In this document: positions 1 through 7,558 of the stretch, piece after piece
Layout: each line of letters opens with the position of its first letter
Position numbering within the stretch: position 1 is the first letter of the stretch
Origin: CANHVK01 sp046304235
Lineage (GTDB): Bacteria; Bacteroidota; Bacteroidia; Flavobacteriales_D; Crocinitomicaceae
Length of the DNA stretch: 26,166 bases
Reading direction: 5' to 3'
NCBI GenBank assembly: GCA_046304235.1
Contig: JBKCEW010000076.1
Span: forward strand, 1 to 26,166
The notes under the pieces: generated by a model
Seen by the model: only the letters and a program-made list of their open reading frames with translations
The model's database searches: none
What the model was told of the DNA's origin: nothing
Position numbers and translations under genes: made by a program

Positions 1-840
1 GGTTCGCAACCAACACAACCAACAGCAACAAACTGTTGGGATGACTACCAGTTTAACACGACATCATGTACTTGGGTAAACAATGGTTCTCAACCAACAC
101 AACCAACGGCAACAAACTGTTGGGATGATTACCAGTTTAACACGACATCATGCGCTTGGGTAAATAACGGTTCTCAACCAACGCAACCAACGGCAACAAA
201 CTGTTGGGATGATTACCAGTTTAACACGACATCATGTACTTGGGTAAATAACGGTTTGCAACCAACGCAACCAACGGCAACAAACTGTTGGGATGATTAC
301 CAGTTTAACACGACATCATGTACTTGGGTAAATAATGGTTCTCAACCAACACAACCAACAGCAACAAACTGTTGGGATGATTACCAGTTTAACACGACAT
401 CATGTTCTTGGGAAAATACAGGTGCACAAGATCCACAACCACCAGTAGTAAATTGTTGGGATAATTTTGTATTCAATACCACTTCATGTTTGTGGGAAAA
501 TACAGGAACACAAGATCCACAACCACCAGTAGTAAATTGTTGGGATAATTTTGTATTCAATACCACTTCATGTTCGTGGGAAAATACAGGTGCACAAGAT
601 CCACAACCACCAGTAGTAAATTGTTGGGATAATTTTGTATTCAATACCACTTCATGTTCGTGGGAAAATACAGGAACACAAGATCCACAACCACCAGTAG
701 TAAATTGTTGGGATAACTTTGTATTTAATACCACTTCTTGTACTTGGGAAAATACAGGTGCACAAGACCCACAACCACCAGTAGTAAACTGTTGGGATGA
801 TTACCAGTTTAACACGACATCATGTTCTTGGGTAAATAAA
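1..840 (+). repeat. Ten tandem 84-bp coding repeats in the adhesin gene
   Basis: Ten complete in-frame 84-bp units start at 1, 85, 169, 253, 337, 421, 505, 589, 673 and 757. Units 1-4 are type A (GSQPTQPTATNCWDDYQF...). Units 6-9 are type B (G[A/T]QDPQPPVVNCWDNFVF...WENT). Unit 5 begins as A and ends as B; unit 10 begins as B and ends as A. Within each type the DNA is nearly identical, which points to recent expansion or homogenisation. The array continues past the left edge, so total copy number is unknown. Related Cys-containing 'FNTT.C.W' repeats are known in Bacteroidota surface proteins. Confidence 0.97.
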
Positions 841-2781
841 GGAATAGCAATAATACCAAACTTCAATACTATAAATCCAATATGTTCTGGTACATCAATT
901 TCATTACCATTAATTTCTAATAATGGTATTTCTGGAGCTTGGTCTCCTGTTTTTGATAATATAAAAACAACTACATATACTTTTACTCCAACCTTAGGTG
1001 ATTGTGCAACGACTACAACATTAACTATTGAAGTTTTATCTTCACCAATCTTATCTACTAAAATAACAGACATCAAATGTTGGGGAGATGCTGATGGTAG
1101 CATTGAGGCAATAGTTTCTAATGGTAAGGCACCGTATGAGTATTATTGGTCAGTAACTCCAAATAATCAACAAATTATCACTAATAATAAATTATTGAAT
1201 ATTCAACAACCTTTAGATGAAATTAAGGGTGTTAGTGTTTATGTTAAAGATGCAAATGGCTGTATATCTAATCAGATAAGCAATATCGAAGTTAAACAAC
1301 CTGATCCACTAGTGATGAATCCTTCTGTTGATGCTTCCATCAAAATGAATTGCTTTGGAGTAAAAGATGGAGCGATTACGATTAGTCCAAAAGGTGGGGT
1401 TGTTCCTTATTCTTACAGCTGGACTGGAAATGGAGTGAGTGTTGCTAGTAAAGACCAGATCGGTTTAACATCAGGTGATTATTTTGTGACGATAAAAGAT
1501 GCAAATAATTGTTCTAAATCAGGTGTTAAAATTACAATCGGCACTCATCCTCAAATCACATTTGAAGTAGATACAATACAACCAAGTTGTTACGATGATT
1601 TAGGTAAGATAAATGTTAAAAATGTAAAGCCAAGTGATGCTTACAGGTATAAAATAGATCAAGAAAACTATAAAGATTCGACAATTTTTAGAAATTTGTT
1701 AGCGGATAATTTGTATACTATCAGTGTTAAAAACACTTCAAATGGTTGTGAATCTTCCAAGAAGATTCCAATTGGTTCTGTAAAAGAAAGAGTTATTTTA
1801 TCTGGTAATAGCTCCGACTTTTCTTTTACTGATATGACATGTAGTAACAAAACTTCTTCTATTAATTATCTAAATCCGAAACTAGGGTATGCATATTCCA
1901 TTGATTATTTTACAACTTTTAATACAACTGGTAAGTTTGAAAATCTAGCGCCAGGAAATTATAAAGTAGTGGTTAGATCTAAAGATAATTGTAAAGACAC
2001 ATCTGAAATTTTTGTAGTGAAAGATGTCTTATATTCAATAAAACCAGATGCAAACCAAGTGAAAAAGCAATACTGTGAAGGAGATAAAGCGAGTAGTTTA
2101 GTACCAACATTAAATTCAAGTTATGTATGGTATGATCAACAAGGAATTTTATTAAATACAAATGATAAACTATATGATGGATTGTATTATGTTGGAAATA
2201 TAGAGCCAGGAAAATGTGAAAGTGATCGAGTAGAAATTGATGTTGATTTATCAAGAATGTCTTTGAATTTAGTTTCCAAAAAGGCTGCTACATGTAATAA
2301 ACAAGATGGTGAGATTGTAATTCAAGCAGTAAATGGAATCGGGCAAATCAAATATACTTGGTCAAACACAGATGGCCAAATTTTAGGGAAAAATGCAAAA
2401 CTAGTTGGAGTATCTGATGGGACTTATTTAGTAGAGGCGGAAGATGCTATTGGTTGTAAAGTTATATCTTCTCCACCAATTAGTATGACATGTACTACTC
2501 CTGAAATTCCTCAATTAGTAACACCTGATAATGACGGTAGCAACGATACCTGGAAAATAAATTATAAATCATCTTATCCAAGAGTAAAAGTTCAGATTTA
2601 TAACCGTTGGGGGAATTTAGTTTATGAAAGTCAACCTTATGAGGATGATTGGGATGGAAAGCCAAGTGTTTCACAAGCGCTTGGTAAAAATGAACTTCCA
2701 ACAGGTACTTATTACTATGTAATAGATAAACAAGGAGATGGAACAGAATTAGAATTTGGATTTGTTGAATTGGTAAAATAG
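1..2781 (+). CDS. T9SS-secreted repeat adhesin with CHU_C C-terminal domain (5' partial)
   Basis: The frame is open from base 1 with no stop, so the start lies upstream; 926 codons are visible. Residues 1-280 are ten tandem 28-residue units (core NCWD...FNTTSC.W, two Cys per unit). Residues about 281-346 look like an Ig/PKD-like domain. SprB-type repeats follow near residues 355, 444 and 757 (pattern C.G..DG.I...V.NG..PY.Y.W), with related Ig-like segments between. The last ~95 residues (from LVTPDNDGSNDTW, with IYNRWGNLVY and a terminal GFVELVK) match the gliding-motility CHU_C domain, a type B type IX secretion signal. Inferred role: a large cell-surface adhesin or filament exported by T9SS, like SprB-family proteins. 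The family call is secure; ligand and function are unknown. No clear terminator follows, and the next gene has its own promoter candidate. Confidence 0.9.
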   Translation, partial: GSQPTQPTATNCWDDYQFNTTSCTWVNNGSQPTQPTATNCWDDYQFNTTSCAWVNNGSQPTQPTATNCWDDYQFNTTSCTWVNNGLQPTQPTATNCWDDYQFNTTSCTWVNNGSQPTQPTATNCWDDYQFNTTSCSWENTGAQDPQPPVVNCWDNFVFNTTSCLWENTGTQDPQPPVVNCWDNFVFNTTSCSWENTGAQDPQPPVVNCWDNFVFNTTSCSWENTGTQDPQPPVVNCWDNFVFNTTSCTWENTGAQDPQPPVVNCWDDYQFNTTSCSWVNKGIAIIPNFNTINPICSGTSISLPLISNNGISGAWSPVFDNIKTTTYTFTPTLGDCATTTTLTIEVLSSPILSTKITDIKCWGDADGSIEAIVSNGKAPYEYYWSVTPNNQQIITNNKLLNIQQPLDEIKGVSVYVKDANGCISNQISNIEVKQPDPLVMNPSVDASIKMNCFGVKDGAITISPKGGVVPYSYSWTGNGVSVASKDQIGLTSGDYFVTIKDANNCSKSGVKITIGTHPQITFEVDTIQPSCYDDLGKINVKNVKPSDAYRYKIDQENYKDSTIFRNLLADNLYTISVKNTSNGCESSKKIPIGSVKERVILSGNSSDFSFTDMTCSNKTSSINYLNPKLGYAYSIDYFTTFNTTGKFENLAPGNYKVVVRSKDNCKDTSEIFVVKDVLYSIKPDANQVKKQYCEGDKASSLVPTLNSSYVWYDQQGILLNTNDKLYDGLYYVGNIEPGKCESDRVEIDVDLSRMSLNLVSKKAATCNKQDGEIVIQAVNGIGQIKYTWSNTDGQILGKNAKLVGVSDGTYLVEAEDAIGCKVISSPPISMTCTTPEIPQLVTPDNDGSNDTWKINYKSSYPRVKVQIYNRWGNLVYESQPYEDDWDGKPSVSQALGKNELPTGTYYYVIDKQGDGTELEFGFVELVK

Positions 2782-2871
2782 AAAAATTTTTTAATTGAAA
2801 ACTTTAAGTTTACTAACATTTTGTTTTTCAAATTTTAAACTATTTCATTTTCGGGTATTAATAAATAGAAT

Positions 2872-2879
2872 TACTTTTG
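2872..2879 (+). promoter_or_regulatory. -7 promoter element TACTTTTG for the PorE-like gene
   Basis: TACTTTTG matches the Bacteroidota -7 consensus TAnnTTTG and ends 22 bases before the ATG at 2902. The -33 region (TTTTC near 2849) is only a weak match. It suggests the OmpA-type gene can be transcribed independently of the adhesin. Confidence 0.55.
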
Positions 2880-2901
2880 TTTAAATTAAATTATAATAAA
2901 G

Positions 2902-4869
2902 ATGCGAAATCTTTCATTGGTATATTCTGTATTATCTACTTTTATAGTAATTTTTTTATCCAACCTTGCTTATTCTCAAGAAAATAAAAATGTACTACAA
3001 GCTGAAAGCTTATTTACACAGAAGAAATATTTTGAGTCTAGTAATTTTTATAAAAAAGCAACATTAGATGATCGTATAGATCCGTCTGCGAATAGTGAAG
3101 TTTTCAAACATAGTATTGAATCACTTATTAAGTCAAATCAATTTTATGACGCTGTTGCAGTCTTCGATCAATTTAGTATTTCCGATAAATATACTTTTGA
3201 AGATGCTTACAATCACATTTTACTTTTATTGTATGTTGGCGATCTTACACATGCTAAAAATATTATGTCAAAATCTGTAGTATCAGAAAATAAAGACGTT
3301 AAAAAAGAAAGACTACAACAGTTTATAGATCAGTTTAATTTAAATTCTTTAGAAAAAGGGGAGGGATATAAATTTGATTTTGATTTCTATAAATCATTTT
3401 ATAATCAATATGCTATAGAGTTTATTCAACCGGTTGCAAAGCTAATCAAAGATAAAACATCCGTGAAAGAAACTCCTTGGGTAGATATTACAAATGACTT
3501 CTTTACGCATTTTGTTTACGATGAGAGTAGTTCAAAGTTTATCAAGAATAAGCAGTTAAAAGGTAAAAAACATCAAGGAGCTGCATTTTATGATTCTTTG
3601 GGTGGAATGTGGTATTATTCAAGAACTGTAAATAAAAAATCAGACCCTTTAACTGCAGGATTATTCTTTTTTAATGAAAAAACAAAAAAAGAAGACGTAT
3701 TTGTTTATAATAGACCGGATCACTTTTTGGGATATCCAAGTTTGTCTGACTCTAGACAAGTTTTATGGTTTAGTTCAAACAGAGAAGGTGGTATTGGAGG
3801 TTTAGATATTTGGTACTGTGTAAAAGACCAATTAGGTTGGGGAGAACCAATTAACGCGGGTCCAATCATTAATACAGAAAAAGATGAAACCTTTCCTTTT
3901 GAAAAAGGAGGATTTTTATATTTCGCAAGTAATGGACATAGTGTTTTAGGAGGGATGGACTTGTATCATGTTGGGATTGAAGGAGTAGAAGCAAAAACAG
4001 CGTTAGCTGTAAATACGCCTATTTTTCCAAAAGAAGCAGATGGTGTTACTTCTACAGATGTCAATTTCGAATATGACCCCGCACTAGCAGGAACATCTAA
4101 AATGGAATTTGTGAATTCTCAGAATCAATATTTGTTTGATTACCTAGCTTATGAAAAATCAGGGAAATTTGTTAAGAAATACACGCTTAAAAAAGGGAAA
4201 CCTGATGAAATTGTTTTGAATGATAAAATAGAATTATTTGCAGCGGTTAAGGATAAAGAAACAGGGAATGATATTAAAGGAAATGCTGTAGAAATTATAG
4301 ATGTTGCTACTGGTGATTCTCTTAAAATTGTATCAGATTCGCTTGGTAATATAAAAACGGAGTTAGATAGAAACAAAGAATATCAAGTGTCGACAGGTAA
4401 AGAAGGTTACGATCCAGTAATGACTAAAATTGAAACTAAAGAAAAAGTGAATGAAATTACTAAGGATTTAGCGATTAGAAAGACTCCAAATGCACCTATG
4501 GTTAGAATGGAAAACATTCTTTATGAATTTAATCAGTTTAATTTAAGCGATATAGGTTTAGCAGAGCTTGATACTTTAGCTGAATTCCTGAAAATGAATC
4601 CTGATGTAAAGATTGATTTATCTTCTCATACAGATTGTAGGGGTTCAAATGAATATAATAATAAACTTTCAGCTTCAAGAGGGAAGAGTTGCTATGACTA
4701 CTTGACTAAAAAAGGGGTGAAAAAAGAATCTTTGATCATGAAGAATTTTGGTGAAACAAAATTACTAAATCAGTGTAAAGATGGGGTAGAATGTGGGGAA
4801 GAACTACATCAAATTAATAGAAGAACAGAGTTTGTTTTGAAATTCCCTAAGGAGTTTAAAATTAATTAA
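2902..4869 (+). CDS. PorE-like OmpA-family outer-membrane protein (TPR / PD40 propeller / CRD / OmpA)
   Basis: 655 residues. A signal peptide (about 1-25, ending LAYSQ) precedes a TPR-like helical N-terminus (about 30-160). A PD40/WD40-like beta-propeller follows, with blades such as LWFSSNREGGIGGLDIWY and LYFASNGHSVLGGMDLYHV (about 205-360). Next is a carboxypeptidase-regulatory-like beta-sandwich (about 440-510), then a C-terminal OmpA peptidoglycan-binding domain (about 535-655) with TDCRGSNEYNNKLSASRG and the closing NRRTEF. This order matches PorE of Porphyromonas gingivalis, a T9SS-associated periplasmic protein anchored to peptidoglycan. Its position just after a T9SS cargo gene suggests a role in secreting or anchoring that adhesin, but many Bacteroidota carry several paralogues, so equivalence to porE itself is not claimed. 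No PorP/SprF-type gene lies between the two. Confidence 0.85.
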   Translation: MRNLSLVYSVLSTFIVIFLSNLAYSQENKNVLQAESLFTQKKYFESSNFYKKATLDDRIDPSANSEVFKHSIESLIKSNQFYDAVAVFDQFSISDKYTFEDAYNHILLLLYVGDLTHAKNIMSKSVVSENKDVKKERLQQFIDQFNLNSLEKGEGYKFDFDFYKSFYNQYAIEFIQPVAKLIKDKTSVKETPWVDITNDFFTHFVYDESSSKFIKNKQLKGKKHQGAAFYDSLGGMWYYSRTVNKKSDPLTAGLFFFNEKTKKEDVFVYNRPDHFLGYPSLSDSRQVLWFSSNREGGIGGLDIWYCVKDQLGWGEPINAGPIINTEKDETFPFEKGGFLYFASNGHSVLGGMDLYHVGIEGVEAKTALAVNTPIFPKEADGVTSTDVNFEYDPALAGTSKMEFVNSQNQYLFDYLAYEKSGKFVKKYTLKKGKPDEIVLNDKIELFAAVKDKETGNDIKGNAVEIIDVATGDSLKIVSDSLGNIKTELDRNKEYQVSTGKEGYDPVMTKIETKEKVNEITKDLAIRKTPNAPMVRMENILYEFNQFNLSDIGLAELDTLAEFLKMNPDVKIDLSSHTDCRGSNEYNNKLSASRGKSCYDYLTKKGVKKESLIMKNFGETKLLNQCKDGVECGEELHQINRRTEFVLKFPKEFKIN

Positions 4870-4890
4870 TTTTTTAAATATTTCTAATTA

Positions 4891-4913
4891 GGCTCCTTTA
4901 TGGAGCCTTTTTT
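4891..4913 (+). terminator. Rho-independent terminator after the PorE-like gene
   Basis: Stem GGCTCC (4891-4896) pairs with GGAGCC (4902-4907) across loop TTTAT, followed by six T residues. It lies 22 bases past the stop codon. Confidence 0.9.
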
Positions 4914-4977
4914 GTTTAATGTTTGCTTGTGTTAATAAATAATGAAAATTCGAATTTTAAAAATCAATAGAACAAAG

Positions 4978-4985
4978 TAAATTTG
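4978..4985 (+). promoter_or_regulatory. -7 promoter element TAAATTTG for the flavin-reductase-like gene
   Basis: A perfect match to TAnnTTTG, 19 bases before the ATG at 5005 and downstream of a terminator, so it is well placed to start the 5005-6304 transcript. No clear -33 element was seen. Confidence 0.6.
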
Positions 4986-5004
4986 AGGAATAATATTTTC
5001 TCGT

Positions 5005-5898
5005 ATGTTAGAATTTAATCCGAAGGAATTACCTATTCCAAAATTACATCAATTGTTATTAGGAGCTATTGGCCCAAGACCTATAGCTTTTGCTTCTACG
5101 ATTGATGCTGAGGGTAATCATAACTTATCACCGTTTAGCTTTTTCAATGTTTTTAGCGCTAATCCTCCAATTTTAATTTTTTCTCCTGCTAGAAGTGGTA
5201 GAACAAATGAAACAAAGGATACCTACAAAAATGTGAAAGCTGTACCAGAAGTTGTAATTAATATTGTGACTTACGATATCGTGCAACAAATGAGCTTGAG
5301 TAGTTCTCCTTATGCACCAAACGTGGATGAATTCGTTAAGGCTGGATTTACCGCGTTGGATTCTCATTTGGTAAAACCTAAAAGAGTTGCTGAATCGCCT
5401 GTGCAATTTGAATGTAAGGTGAATGAAGTGATTGAGCTAGGGGAAAATGGTGGTGCAGGAAATTTAATTATTTGTGAAGTAGTGAAATTTCATATTGATG
5501 AAAACATAATGGATGCAAATGGTTTGATAGACCAACACAAAATCAATTTAGTTTCTAGAATGGGGGGTAACTGGTATTGTCACGCAAATGAGGCTTCTAT
5601 GTTTGAAGTGGTAAAACCATTGACAACTGTTGGTATCGGTTTTGACAATTTACCGAAAGATATTTTAGACTCTACTGTTCTAACTAAAAACGATTTAGGC
5701 TTGTTAGCAGGAATTGAAACATTGCCGAATGAAACAGATGTAAATGAATTTAAATTGTTAGAATTAAATAATTTATTCGTAAATTTATATGACAAGCCAG
5801 CTGAATTAGAGTTGGAATTGCATAAATACGCCAAAAATCTTCTTGCTGAAAATAATGTAGAAGATGCTTGGAAAACATTATTAGCATTTAATAACTAA
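5005..5898 (+). CDS. Flavin reductase-like (DIM6/NTAB family) FMN-binding protein
   Basis: 297 residues. The N-terminal ~200 residues have the flavin-reductase-like split-barrel signature: GAIGPRPIAFASTID, then NLSPFSFFNVFSANPPILIFSP, and ETKDTYKN. Members of this family bind FMN and act as NAD(P)H:flavin oxidoreductases or flavoredoxins; the substrate cannot be read from sequence. The C-terminal ~90 residues (after the MGGNWYC region) are Leu/Asn-rich and probably helical, an extension seen in Bacteroidota members. It is predicted to be cytoplasmic, with no signal peptide. The DUF3127 gene starts 16 bases after its stop, so the two are probably co-transcribed. Confidence 0.85.
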   Translation: MLEFNPKELPIPKLHQLLLGAIGPRPIAFASTIDAEGNHNLSPFSFFNVFSANPPILIFSPARSGRTNETKDTYKNVKAVPEVVINIVTYDIVQQMSLSSSPYAPNVDEFVKAGFTALDSHLVKPKRVAESPVQFECKVNEVIELGENGGAGNLIICEVVKFHIDENIMDANGLIDQHKINLVSRMGGNWYCHANEASMFEVVKPLTTVGIGFDNLPKDILDSTVLTKNDLGLLAGIETLPNETDVNEFKLLELNNLFVNLYDKPAELELELHKYAKNLLAENNVEDAWKTLLAFNN

Positions 5899-5914
5899 TC
5901 TTAAATAAATACCT

Positions 5915-6304
5915 ATGTTTAAATTATCAGGAACAGTAAAAAAAGTTTTCCCAACAGTACAAGTTTCAGAAAAGTTTTCAAAAAGAGAATTTGTAGTTAC
6001 AGAATCTACAGGAATGTATCCTCAAGATATTTTGTTTCAATTAACACAAGATAAGTGTACATTACTAGACGGAGTGAATGAAAATGATTCAATCGAAGTT
6101 TCTTTCAACTTAAGAGGTAGAGAGTGGACAAACCCTCAAGGTGAGGTGAAGTATTTTAATTCATTAGATGCTTGGAGAATCGATCGTTTGAATGGTTCTG
6201 TTGCACCAAGTCAAAATACGAATACTGGATTTGCAGCACCGGTTGCTCCAACAGCTACTCCAGTACAGTTAGTAGACAGCTCTGATGATGATCTACCTTT
6301 CTAA
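5915..6304 (+). CDS. DUF3127 protein with SSB-like acidic C-terminal tip
   Basis: 129 residues. Residues 1-~90 (start MFKLSGTVKKVFPTVQVSEK, REFVVTE, core around RGREWTNPQGEVKYFNSLDAWRI) fit DUF3127, a Bacteroidota family with an OB-fold-like pattern. A low-complexity Ala/Pro/Thr linker (about 95-120) leads to the final residues SSDDDLPF. That arrangement of core domain, flexible linker and acidic DDDxPF tip copies single-stranded DNA-binding protein, whose tip recruits RecQ, PriA, exonuclease I and others. A DNA-repair or replication partner role is therefore plausible but inferred. It sits 16 bases after the flavin-reductase-like gene and ends at a strong terminator. Confidence 0.85.
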   Translation: MFKLSGTVKKVFPTVQVSEKFSKREFVVTESTGMYPQDILFQLTQDKCTLLDGVNENDSIEVSFNLRGREWTNPQGEVKYFNSLDAWRIDRLNGSVAPSQNTNTGFAAPVAPTATPVQLVDSSDDDLPF

Positions 6305-6325
6305 TTAATAGTAAGAATTTGTTTT

Positions 6326-6352
6326 AAGTCGCCTCGAAAGGGCGACTTTTTT
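6326..6352 (+). terminator. Rho-independent terminator after the DUF3127 gene
   Basis: A perfect 8-bp stem, AAGTCGCC (6326-6333) with GGCGACTT (6341-6348), encloses a 7-base loop and runs into a T tract to 6352. It lies 21 bases after the stop codon. Confidence 0.92.
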
Positions 6353-6377
6353 GTTTCTAGCACCGAGCCATTCGCTA

Positions 6378-6421
6378 AACTTTTTCAAACTTGAAGAAGC
6401 CCGAATTGAAAGTTTGGAAAG
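6378..6421. repeat. Imperfect inverted repeat in the 6305-6484 intergenic region
   Basis: AACTTTTTCAAACTT (6378-6392) is approximately complementary to AAAGTTTGGAAAGT (about 6409-6422), with ~18 bases between. It lies in a non-coding gap between the terminator of the plus-strand operon and the 3' end of the minus-strand glycosyltransferase. It has no T tract and no clear function. It may be a decayed repeat element or a weak terminator for the minus-strand pair. Confidence 0.4.
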
Positions 6422-6484
6422 TGGCCGTTGCTTTCTATTTTCTACTTTTCACTTTCAACTGACTAATGACCAACGACTAAAAAT

Positions 6485-7558
6485 CTATTGACTTAGGTAC
6501 TTCCTTTCTTTCCATTCTACTATTCCGAATAAACTATAAATGAGTAAACAAATAGCATAAACAGGATAGATTAAAGAGAAGAATGCTGCATTCAGCAAGT
6601 TTTTTAGGTTGAAATGTTGGCTTAGGATGATAAAATCCAACGTGATTTTTAGAGTGTAGATAATTAGAATTGAGGTAGTTGAAGAAGTAAGAAATAAAAT
6701 CGGAGTGAAATGATAAATGGCTCCTATGATACCGATGAAATTAGCGAAGAGGTCGTTTACTTTTTTAGTTTTGGATGCCCAGCGTATCCGTTGTTTCAAA
6801 CATTCAAAAATGGATGTTGGAGTAGAGGTTGTTGCGATTAAATCGTGGTCATGAATTAAAGAAATGGAAAGGTTTAGGTCGTTGTATCGTTTTAATAAAA
6901 ATTGATCATCACCACTCGCAATTTCGATGTTTGAGTTAAAAGGTTGTGAGGAGTCGAATGTATTTTTGTCAAAAATTAAATTCGCACCATTGGCTAGTAT
7001 CGGTCGTTTTAATCCATAGATAGCTGTATTCAGTTGACCTAAAAATTGAAATTCGGTAGCGAAAAAGTGAGAAAACCTATTTGCTGATTGCATTTCAACG
7101 GGTAAAATGGCAAGTTGAGTGGTAGGATAGGATGTTAACTTTTGGAAGTAATTTGGTTGAATCGAAATATCAGCATCCCAAGTGAGAATATAGGTTCCTT
7201 TTGCCTTAGCAATACCAGAAAGTAACGCATTTTTTTTGCCTAAAAGATTTACAGGAAGTTCTCTGATTTGGTGAAGTTGTGAGGGTAAACTGTTTCTTAA
7301 AATAGATACAGAATTATCGGTTGAATGGTCGTTCACCCAAATAAATTCAAGGGGTTGTTTAGAAAGTTGTTGGATCGATTTTATTAATTTTGGTAGATTA
7401 TTTTCTTCGTTACGAAAAGGAATAATTACAGAAATGCATTCTGATTGATATTTTTCACCTATTAGGTTGTTTGATTTCTGGGTTGCTTTCTTTTTCCCAA
7501 AAAGATAAAGTGTGAACAGGCCAATGCAAAACACGATATATCCGATCAACAAAATCAT
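6485..7558 (-). CDS. Family 2 glycosyltransferase, membrane-anchored
   Basis: 357 residues from the chosen ATG at 7558 (MILLIGYIVF...). An N-terminal membrane segment is followed by a GT-A domain: ISVIIPFRNEENNLPKLI, WVNDHSTDNSV, the metal-binding WDADI (DxD), the acceptor-loop SGDDQFLLKR, and QRIRW, the (Q/R)xxRW motif of processive-type GT2 enzymes. Two or three C-terminal membrane segments follow. The ATG overlaps the upstream gene's TGA as ATGA, so translational coupling is likely; this decides the start against a longer in-frame ORF. It probably transfers sugar to a lipid or polymer at the inner membrane together with its flippase-like partner. Substrate unknown. Confidence 0.85.
   Translation of the reverse strand: MILLIGYIVFCIGLFTLYLFGKKKATQKSNNLIGEKYQSECISVIIPFRNEENNLPKLIKSIQQLSKQPLEFIWVNDHSTDNSVSILRNSLPSQLHQIRELPVNLLGKKNALLSGIAKAKGTYILTWDADISIQPNYFQKLTSYPTTQLAILPVEMQSANRFSHFFATEFQFLGQLNTAIYGLKRPILANGANLIFDKNTFDSSQPFNSNIEIASGDDQFLLKRYNDLNLSISLIHDHDLIATTSTPTSIFECLKQRIRWASKTKKVNDLFANFIGIIGAIYHFTPILFLTSSTTSILIIYTLKITLDFIILSQHFNLKNLLNAAFFSLIYPVYAICLLIYSLFGIVEWKERKYLSQ

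Noticed and set aside
381..734. Antisense ORF with repeated Cys/Gly motifs opposite the adhesin repeats
   Set aside because: It is the reverse reading of the 84-bp repeats; its regularity follows from the repeat length being a multiple of three.
256..2781. Adhesin starting at TTG 256
   Set aside because: The frame stays open to base 1 and the repeats continue in it, so the true start is outside the window.
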